A stretch of DNA of 8,206 bases from Candidatus Omnitrophota bacterium (GTDB lineage: Bacteria > Hinthialibacterota > Hinthialibacteria > Hinthialibacterales > JAKPRU01), in contig JAKPRU010000922.1 in NCBI GenBank assembly GCA_029557025.1, positions 1 through 8,206 of the forward strand, in the 5' to 3' direction. Below are positions 1-4,916 of the stretch, in pieces. The stretch's first letter is position 1. Every line of letters begins with the position of its first letter. Position numbers and translations under genes: made by a program. The notes under the pieces were generated by a model, which made no database searches, had not been told where the DNA came from, and worked only from the letters and a program-made list of their open reading frames with translations.

Positions 1-65
1 GTCGTGCTGCACGAGACTGCTGTCAATACCATGAAGACAACCACTCCGGACAAATATCGGTTCAT
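1..65 (-). CDS. Probable lipoprotein, N-terminal fragment (runs off left edge)
   Basis: On the minus strand an ATG at 65-63 opens a frame that stays open to the window edge (21 full codons). It reads MNRYLSGVVVFMVLTAVSC followed by Ser-Thr: a short basic N-terminus, a hydrophobic stretch of about 12 residues, then a cysteine preceded by Ala-Val-Ser, which resembles a lipobox (A at -3 is less usual than L). A GAAGGGG tract lies about 11 bases upstream of the ATG as a possible ribosome binding site, slightly far. It lies 77 bases downstream of argG in the same orientation, so it could be cotranscribed. The mature protein is outside the window, so no function can be given. Two plus-strand frames are also open here but neither shows recognisable protein character. 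Confidence 0.5.
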   Translation of the reverse strand, partial: MNRYLSGVVVFMVLTAVSCST

Positions 66-127
66 AGATCAAAGCGCCCCTTCTCTGAGAGTCGGGCAAG
101 AATAAGCGAATTTGAACGCAACGGCAA

Positions 128-141
128 GCCGGCTGAGCCGG
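128..141 (-). other. Short GC-rich inverted repeat just after argG stop
   Basis: CCGGC (129-133) and GCCGG (137-141) form a 5-bp stem with a 3-base loop immediately 3' of the argG stop codon on the minus strand. There is no T-run after it in the direction of argG transcription, so it does not meet the criteria of an intrinsic terminator. It could stabilise a transcript end or simply be chance. Confidence 0.2.
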
Positions 142-142
142 A

Positions 143-1357
143 CTAACCTTTTTTCTCTCGTTCCACCAGGGCACGGATTTTCTGGGGTAACCCGAACAGA
201 TTGATAAACCCTTCGGCGTCCGCCTGGTTATACACGGCATCTTCCTCAAAAGTCGCAAAGTCCTTACGGAACAGGGAGTTCGGCGATTTCCGACCCGCCA
301 CGATAATGTTCCCTTTGTATAGTTTCAGCCTGACCGTGCCGCTCACCAGGCGTTCCGTACGCTCCAGGAACGCATCCAGCGATTCCTTAAGGGGGCTGAA
401 CCACTGCCCGTTATAGACCAACTCGGCATATCGTTCGGCCAGTATCAGGCGGGCATGAAGGGTATCCCGGTCCACAACCAGAGAGACCAGCTCGCGATGT
501 GCCGCATAAAGCACGGTGGCGGCAGGACTTTCATAAACCCCACGCGACTTCATCCCTACCAGTCGATTCTCCACAAGGTCCACTCGACCGACCCCGTTCT
601 CTCCGGCTATTCGGTTCAGTTCAGTGACCAGATCCACCGGCCCCATCCGTTGGCCGTTGAGAGCCACCGGCAACCCCGCCTCGAAATCTAGTGTGACTAG
701 GGTGGGCGTATCCGGGGCGTCCTGAGGGTCCTTTGTGAGAATAAACATATCCTTCGGCGGTTCGTTCCAGGGATCTTCCAGAATGCCGCCTTCAAATGAA
801 AGATGCCACATATTTCGATCCATCGAATACGGCTTTTCGGCGGTCACTGGGATCGGGATATTATACTTTTTAGCGTATGCGATGGCATCCCGACGGGAGC
901 GAATCTCCCATTCGCGCCAGGGGGCGACAATTTTCATCTCCGGCGCAAGGGCTTTGTACGTCAGTTCAAATCGCACCTGATCGTTTCCTTTTCCCGTTGC
1001 TCCATGGGAAAGCGCGTCCGCTCCCTCTTTTCTCGCGATCTCCACCTGTTTCTTGGCGATCAGCGGACGGGCCAGGGAGGTTGCCAGAAGGTACTTCCGC
1101 TCATAGACAGCATCCGCCTGCATAACCGGGAACGCATACTCGCGCAGAAACTCCTCGCGCAAATCCTCAATGTAAATCTTCGATGCCCCCGAATCGATGG
1201 CCTTCTTGTTCAACGGCTCCAGCTCTTCCCCCTGCCCCAGATCCGCCGCAAACGCGATCACCTCACAATGGTAATTCTCCACCAGCCAGCGAATAATAAC
1301 CGAGGTGTCCAAACCGCCGGAATACGCCAAAACGATCTTCTGAATACCTTTTTTCAC
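143..1357 (-). CDS. argG: Argininosuccinate synthase
   Basis: ArgG condenses citrulline and aspartate using ATP to form argininosuccinate, the penultimate step of arginine synthesis, in the cytoplasm. The 404 residues match the usual length of the short (type I) bacterial family of about 400. The N-type ATP pyrophosphatase loop [10 protein letters not shown] is at residues 11-20; the strongly conserved [14 protein letters not shown] block is at 118-131 (aspartate/citrulline binding region); the EKPYSMDRN(M)W block spans about 174-184 and [13 protein letters not shown] is at 268-280. All are intact, so the enzyme should be active. The start is GTG at 1357-1355, chosen because AGAGGA lies 7 bases upstream and the P-loop sits at the expected distance from the N-terminus. 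The only argG neighbour on its strand is the candidate lipoprotein; argH is not in the window. The upstream region contains a hairpin (1423-1445) and an AT-rich tract that could hold its promoter; no convincing ArgR box was found. Confidence 0.97.
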   Translation of the reverse strand: MKKGIQKIVLAYSGGLDTSVIIRWLVENYHCEVIAFAADLGQGEELEPLNKKAIDSGASKIYIEDLREEFLREYAFPVMQADAVYERKYLLATSLARPLIAKKQVEIARKEGADALSHGATGKGNDQVRFELTYKALAPEMKIVAPWREWEIRSRRDAIAYAKKYNIPIPVTAEKPYSMDRNMWHLSFEGGILEDPWNEPPKDMFILTKDPQDAPDTPTLVTLDFEAGLPVALNGQRMGPVDLVTELNRIAGENGVGRVDLVENRLVGMKSRGVYESPAATVLYAAHRELVSLVVDRDTLHARLILAERYAELVYNGQWFSPLKESLDAFLERTERLVSGTVRLKLYKGNIIVAGRKSPNSLFRKDFATFEEDAVYNQADAEGFINLFGLPQKIRALVEREKKG

Positions 1358-1422
1358 TATGGGGTCCTCTCAAGTGGGTTCGGCTGCACAACGCTTGAAT
1401 CGAAATATCCTACACAACCCGG

Positions 1423-1445
1423 GCGGGAAACGAGAGACTTCCCGC
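1423..1445 (-). promoter_or_regulatory. Hairpin in argG upstream region
   Basis: A perfect 7-bp inverted repeat, GCGGGAA (1423-1429) and TTCCCGC (1439-1445), with a 9-base loop, lies 66-88 bases upstream of the argG GTG. If the promoter is further upstream in the AT-rich region, this would be a hairpin in the 5' leader. There is no T-run and no recognised riboswitch or T-box sequence, so its role is unknown; a protein-binding palindrome is equally possible. Confidence 0.3.
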
Positions 1446-1506
1446 ACTTCATACGGAAATGCGAATCGTAACACCCAACAGCCGAAAAGGGCCTTCACAA
1501 GAACCG

Positions 1507-1550
1507 CAAATTTTTCGTTTATGTGGAATTGTAAATTGATTTGAATTCGT
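1507..1550. promoter_or_regulatory. AT-rich core of the divergent argG / hypothetical gene intergenic region
   Basis: This stretch is markedly richer in A and T than the surrounding DNA and lies between two divergently oriented genes, so it is the likeliest place for their promoters. On the minus strand TTTACA is a 5/6 match to a -35 hexamer, but no good -10 follows at 16-18 bases. On the plus strand TTGTAA with a 17-base spacer to TACTCT is only a weak match. I therefore mark the region and do not assign individual promoters. The rest of the 445-base gap (1358-1802) holds the hairpins and small ORF listed separately and nothing else I recognise. Confidence 0.3.
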
Positions 1551-1639
1551 GTACTCTACGAGTGGTTTAGTATCTGTATTCACAGGATTTGTGCCTGCGC
1601 CGTGAGGGTGAGAAGAGCAATAGTGAGGCTCTCTGACAC

Positions 1640-1756
1640 ATGACGAATCCGCCGAGTGGTCTGCAAAATCCGGGACTTTCGGATTCGATAAGAATTGGGG
1701 TCTTCTCCATGATTCACTGTAGTCCCGATACGATCGGAGAGTCCGAACGATCGTGA
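1640..1756 (+). CDS. Possible small ORF / leader peptide (38 codons)
   Basis: ATG at 1640 opens a 38-codon frame ending in TGA at 1754-1756, 46 bases before the downstream hypothetical gene and in a different frame from it. GTGAGG lies about 11 bases before the ATG as a possible ribosome binding site, and an in-frame TGA (1634-1636) fixes the start. The peptide contains IGVFSMIH at residues 19-26, very like IGIFSMHH in the N-terminus of the radical SAM protein at 2908; four of the base differences between the two are third-position changes, which is weak support for coding. The frame overlaps two inverted-repeat systems (1644-1687 and 1730-1754), so a translated leader controlling the next gene is conceivable. 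It may equally be non-coding. Confidence 0.2.
   Translation: MTNPPSGLQNPGLSDSIRIGVFSMIHCSPDTIGESERS
1644..1687 (+). promoter_or_regulatory. Overlapping alternative inverted repeats upstream of hypothetical gene
   Basis: CGGATTCG at 1680-1687 can pair perfectly with CGAATCCG at 1644-1651 (8 bp, 28-base loop) or, through its first six bases, with AATCCG at 1667-1672 (6 bp, 7-base loop). The two pairings are mutually exclusive, the arrangement seen in attenuators and riboswitch-like leaders. No terminator T-run or known riboswitch motif is present, so regulation is only inferred. Confidence 0.25.
1730..1754 (+). promoter_or_regulatory. 7-bp inverted repeat, possible operator or leader hairpin
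   Basis: ACGATCG (1730-1736) and CGATCGT (1748-1754) are perfect inverted arms around an 11-base loop, ending 48 bases before the ATG at 1803. The dyad could be a regulator-binding site or an RNA hairpin; the right arm overlaps the stop codon of the possible small ORF. Confidence 0.3.
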
Positions 1757-1802
1757 CATCCTCTTTCCCGCGAAATATGGAATGGCCATGGGAATATAAG
1801 AG

Positions 1803-2690
1803 ATGAAGAAAAAACGCGGCGCCGTACGAAAAATGGATGTCTCGGAGGCACAGCGCGTTGTGCGGATGCACGAAGCCGCTCGTGAACTCGAGGAGGCCAA
1901 ACGCGATGTGGCCATTCGAATGGAAGCCGGTCTGACAACGGAACCGACAGGAACGTCGGACACCGAAATCGGCAGTATCATCGCCGCCGGCATGACCCCC
2001 CAACAGGCCGCAGGAGAAATCCGGAGAATCTTTAACGACTTTATGAACGCTTTGGCGGAGTATGTTTTTCACCCGGCCCATCGAAAACGGTTCTTTCCGG
2101 ACCAGAAAGCTGTCTACCTCGTGGGCCTGTTGAAAGGCGCCGGATACACAATGCAGGCCGCAGCGGCCATGGACATTTTCAAAGATCGTGTCAAGCAAAA
2201 ACAGGGCGGAAAAATGCCGACCATTACCGAAAAAACCGGATTGTTCGGCAAAACCACCAGTCGACCCATGAAATTGGGGGAGATCGTCAACCGGTTCGAG
2301 ATAGAGGAACATCTCCCTCCTGAAGATATTCCATCGCTGACCGGGTTTGTCGGAACACAGCGGGGACTGCTGGATTATGTTCGCGCCTCCCTCTTCGACG
2401 AGGAAGAAATCCGCGATCCGATCAAACGCAACCAGCGGAAACAACTTACCGCCTTCCTCAAGGGAGCCAAACTCCTGGACCCCGCCACCGATGACCGTCA
2501 GGAAAAAGTGGTCGTCGCCTGTTTACTGACCCCCGAGGCCTATCAACCGAAATCCATGGATGACATCGAACGGATCCTCCGATTTCGGGGACTTCTCTCG
2601 AAAGGCACACAATATCTCCGACGGAGAATCAAGGCGTTGGAGGCAGCACAGGCAGCCGAGAATACGACAAACCACGACAATTCCGAATAG
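1803..2690 (+). CDS. Hypothetical protein, 295 residues, unrecognised
   Basis: I do not recognise this family. The protein is soluble in appearance: no signal peptide, no membrane segment, and only one cysteine (residue 230). Residues 11-40 are a highly charged Glu/Arg/Ala-rich segment likely to be helical. The middle (about 64-130) is mostly predicted helix, with an aromatic/basic patch around EYVFHPAHRKRFFPD (86-100). A basic linker at 130-160 is followed by an acidic helical part (about 160-255), a very basic LRRRIKALE stretch at 262-270 and a polar tail. The mix of basic patches and helices would suit nucleic-acid or protein binding, but this is inference. The start at 1803 is ATG with only weak upstream purines (GGGAATATAAGAG), so expression may be low or the start may be wrong; the next ATG is at 1833. 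Base and codon use match the neighbours. It reads in the same direction as the radical SAM gene, 217 bases upstream of its chosen start. Confidence 0.75.
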   Translation: MKKKRGAVRKMDVSEAQRVVRMHEAARELEEAKRDVAIRMEAGLTTEPTGTSDTEIGSIIAAGMTPQQAAGEIRRIFNDFMNALAEYVFHPAHRKRFFPDQKAVYLVGLLKGAGYTMQAAAAMDIFKDRVKQKQGGKMPTITEKTGLFGKTTSRPMKLGEIVNRFEIEEHLPPEDIPSLTGFVGTQRGLLDYVRASLFDEEEIRDPIKRNQRKQLTAFLKGAKLLDPATDDRQEKVVVACLLTPEAYQPKSMDDIERILRFRGLLSKGTQYLRRRIKALEAAQAAENTTNHDNSE

Positions 2691-2720
2691 AATTTGGGTA
2701 TCGGTTTCGGTTTCCGAAGG

Positions 2721-2748
2721 TTGAATTCTTCCATCGGTCTGGTATATT
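2721..2748 (+). promoter_or_regulatory. Candidate sigma70-type promoter P1 for radical SAM gene
   Basis: TTGAAT (2721-2726, 4/6 to consensus) is followed after 16 bases by TATATT (2743-2748, 5/6). It lies in the gap after the hypothetical gene and would give a leader of about 150 bases. A small 5-bp hairpin (TTCGG 2706-2710, CCGAA 2714-2718) lies just upstream but has no T-run. Confidence 0.3.
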
Positions 2749-2771
2749 CGACGTGGACCCGTGGTGGTTGA

Positions 2772-2800
2772 TTGACAGGGAGAAAAGGGGGATCGATATT
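2772..2800 (+). promoter_or_regulatory. Candidate sigma70-type promoter P2 for radical SAM gene
   Basis: A perfect TTGACA -35 hexamer (2772-2777) is separated by 17 bases from GATATT (2795-2800, 4/6 to TATAAT). Spacing is optimal and the site is about 100 bases upstream of the likely radical SAM start, so the gene probably has its own promoter instead of depending on the upstream hypothetical gene. Confidence 0.45.
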
Positions 2801-2907
2801 CCGACGCCGTTCAGGCGCATTCGATTTGTCCTCCGCAACTGTCGATCACCCGGTGTCTAACAAAGAAGTTGTATCCGACCCCCCGGCGAGCGCAAATGGG
2901 GGTTGCA

Positions 2908-4893
2908 ATGTCAAGGAACCAATCAATCGGGATATTTTCTATGCATCATCAAGATTCAACACCCTCGCGGGAAGCGTTTCATTCCGATTCTATCACCCCG
3001 GGGAAATCTCAACCTGTGCTTCGGAATACATCCGTTCCCGGGAAAGTCCTTCTGGTATATCCGGAATCTCCACGCATGACCTATTGGAGCTTCAGTACGG
3101 CCCTGAAAATGATCGGGAAAAAGAGCGCTTTTCCGCCGCTCGGTCTGGCCACGGTCGCCGCCATACTGCCGGACTCCTGTGAATGTCGCCTTCTGGACCT
3201 GAATGTCGAACCGCTGACCGACCGGGATCTGGAATGGGCCGATGTCGTGTTTCTTTCGGCCATGATTGTCCAGAAAGATTCCTTTGAGGAAGTCCGCAGG
3301 CGGGCAAACCGGCTGGGAGTACCCGTGGTGGCCGGAGGACCCTATCCCTCAAGCGATTATCCGTCATTGGAGGGAATCGACCATTTTGTGATCGGTGAGG
3401 CGGAAGAGATTCTCCCCCGATTCTGGTCCGATTTCGTCCGGGGAAAAGCCAAACGCGCATACAGCCGACCGGTTACACAAAAAGAGGTCGATGCAATCCT
3501 CGCTTATTTCGGCGAGGATGCGGACGTGGAGTTGTCCGATGAGCGCCCGGATATCAACCGGACCCCGATTCCTCGTTTTGATTTGCTCCGGATGAACGCT
3601 TACCGGTGCATGGCCGTGCAAGCCTCACGGGGGTGCCCGGTCGGATGCGAGTTCTGTGATATTTGGCGTCGGTTTGGACGGAAACCACGATTCAAATCGC
3701 CCGAAAAATTCCTCGAAGAACTCGATGCCCTGTACCGCCTGAACTGGCGTGGGGTGGTTTTTGTGGTCGATGATAATTTCATCGGTAACTGCAAACGGGC
3801 CAAAGAACTCCTGTGGGCAGTGCGCGACTGGCAAAAAAGCCACGGATATCCTTTCCTGTTTTTCACCGAAGGGACTTTGACCATCGCCGATGATGATGAA
3901 CTGCTCCAGGGGTTCCGAGACGCAGGGTTCGACATGGTGTTTGTGGGGATCGAAACTCCTTCCAGGGAAAGCCTTCGCGAAACCCGCAAACACATCAACA
4001 ATCTCGGCAGCATGGCCGAAAAAGTGGAGAAAATGCAGCGGGCCGGCCTGATGGTCACTTCCGGGTTCATTCTCGGATTCGACAACGATCCCGACAACAT
4101 CGCCGATCTGATGATCGAATTCATCCAAAATCTTGGCATCCCAGTGGCTATGGTTGGATTGATGCAGGCTTTGCCGGAAACAGACCTGTACGACCGCCTG
4201 GAGTCCGAAGGACGGTTATTGGGCAAATCCACCGGAAACAACACCCACTGCTTCCAGACAAACTTTCGGACCCGTCGGCCAATGGAACAAGTCTCCTCGG
4301 ATTATCAGAGAATCCTTCAGGCAATCTACCCCTCAGATCTGAAAGCCTATTTTCAACGGTGTGCCGTACTGCGGGATCGCTGGCGTCTCCCCATAAGAAC
4401 CTTTCGGGTTTCCTGGAGCGACATTCGGGCGTGCCTCCACTTTCTTGGGACCATTCCTTTCCGACCGTACCGGTGGAATGCCGTCAAGTTTCTGCTGGAG
4501 ACTCTTTGGCGAAAACCCAGTTTCCTGGTTGATGCCATCAGCCTGGGGATTCAAGGGCACCATTTCCGTCAGATCACCTTTTCCGCTTTTGAGGCGAACC
4601 GGCTGCAACAGTACTTCATCGAGAAGCGTGTCGCCTTCTCACGGACATTGAAGCAATATATGGACGGCACAGCTCAGTCGAAAGAGGCAATCCTGGCGGA
4701 GTTTCGGCGGTTCCGCGACGAGACGCTTCAAGACGCACGACGGAAATTCGAGAAACTCCATAAGGATGTGCGGACAACTGTCGGAAACGAATACGAACGG
4801 TTCGCGCTCGAAATCAATGACATGTATCAGCAGGCCGTTCAACATCTTCTCCTGGGGGTTGCCGTGCCCCAACAGGATGAAATCCACGCCTGA
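2908..4893 (+). CDS. B12-binding-domain radical SAM protein, DUF4070 / HpnP-like
   Basis: A 661-residue cytoplasmic enzyme of the class that joins a cobalamin-binding fold to a radical SAM barrel; family members include methylases such as the hopanoid C-2 methylase HpnP. Residues 46-190 form the B12-type Rossmann domain (VLLVYPESP at 46-54, FPPLGLATVAA, VVAGGPYPSS); the DxHxxG cobalamin motif is absent, with DLNVE at 97-101 instead, as in other DUF4070-type proteins. The 4Fe-4S motif CX3CX2C is C243, C247, C250, followed by DIW. GIETPS (347-352) and SGFILGFDND match SAM-contacting and barrel strands. DUF4070 covers about 430-570 (ending near GIQGHHFRQITFSAF), and residues 590-650 form a long charged helical, probably coiled-coil, tail. 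HpnP identity is not claimed: length and tail differ, and no hopanoid genes are nearby. The start is uncertain: TTG 2869, ATG 2896, ATG 2908 (GGGGG 5 bases upstream), ATG 2941 and GTG 3016 all precede the conserved domain. Confidence 0.88.
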   Translation: MSRNQSIGIFSMHHQDSTPSREAFHSDSITPGKSQPVLRNTSVPGKVLLVYPESPRMTYWSFSTALKMIGKKSAFPPLGLATVAAILPDSCECRLLDLNVEPLTDRDLEWADVVFLSAMIVQKDSFEEVRRRANRLGVPVVAGGPYPSSDYPSLEGIDHFVIGEAEEILPRFWSDFVRGKAKRAYSRPVTQKEVDAILAYFGEDADVELSDERPDINRTPIPRFDLLRMNAYRCMAVQASRGCPVGCEFCDIWRRFGRKPRFKSPEKFLEELDALYRLNWRGVVFVVDDNFIGNCKRAKELLWAVRDWQKSHGYPFLFFTEGTLTIADDDELLQGFRDAGFDMVFVGIETPSRESLRETRKHINNLGSMAEKVEKMQRAGLMVTSGFILGFDNDPDNIADLMIEFIQNLGIPVAMVGLMQALPETDLYDRLESEGRLLGKSTGNNTHCFQTNFRTRRPMEQVSSDYQRILQAIYPSDLKAYFQRCAVLRDRWRLPIRTFRVSWSDIRACLHFLGTIPFRPYRWNAVKFLLETLWRKPSFLVDAISLGIQGHHFRQITFSAFEANRLQQYFIEKRVAFSRTLKQYMDGTAQSKEAILAEFRRFRDETLQDARRKFEKLHKDVRTTVGNEYERFALEINDMYQQAVQHLLLGVAVPQQDEIHA

Positions 4894-4916
4894 TCGGTTC
4901 CGCTAAATCCGTGGAT
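4882..4916. terminator. Inverted repeat spanning the convergent stop codons
   Basis: ATCCACG (4882-4888) and CGTGGAT (4910-4916) are perfect 7-bp inverted arms; GAT (4892-4894) and ATC (4907-4909) can add an inner 3 bp after a CCT bulge. The structure contains both the radical SAM stop (4891-4893) and the GH2 stop (4905-4903), and would form in transcripts from either side. There is no T-run on either strand, so classical intrinsic termination is doubtful; it is the only candidate for transcript-end structure between genes separated by 9 bases. Confidence 0.3.

Noticed and set aside
1..105. Plus-strand frame open from the left edge to TAA at 103-105
   Set aside because: Only 34 codons and no recognisable C-terminus; the minus-strand lipoprotein-like start over the same DNA is better supported.
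803..1471. 222-codon plus-strand frame opposite argG
   Set aside because: Antisense shadow of the conserved argG gene; the translation is low-complexity in character and has no recognisable domain.
1531..1548. Possible ArgR box in the AT-rich tract upstream of argG
   Set aside because: Its dyad symmetry is poor compared with the 18-bp consensus; matches are explained by AT content.
1449..2444. 331-codon minus-strand frame opposite the hypothetical protein
   Set aside because: It crosses the intergenic region and is His/Ser/Arg/Phe-rich like an antisense shadow; the plus-strand 295-residue frame has more protein-like composition. Because that protein is unrecognised, a small doubt remains.
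2706..2718. 5-bp hairpin after the hypothetical gene as an intrinsic terminator
   Set aside because: Stem is short and no T-run follows.
2772..3182. 136-codon plus-strand frame overlapping the radical SAM start
   Set aside because: Overlaps the radical SAM N-terminus and B12 domain in another frame and has no domain; its first codon coincides with the promoter-like TTGACA.
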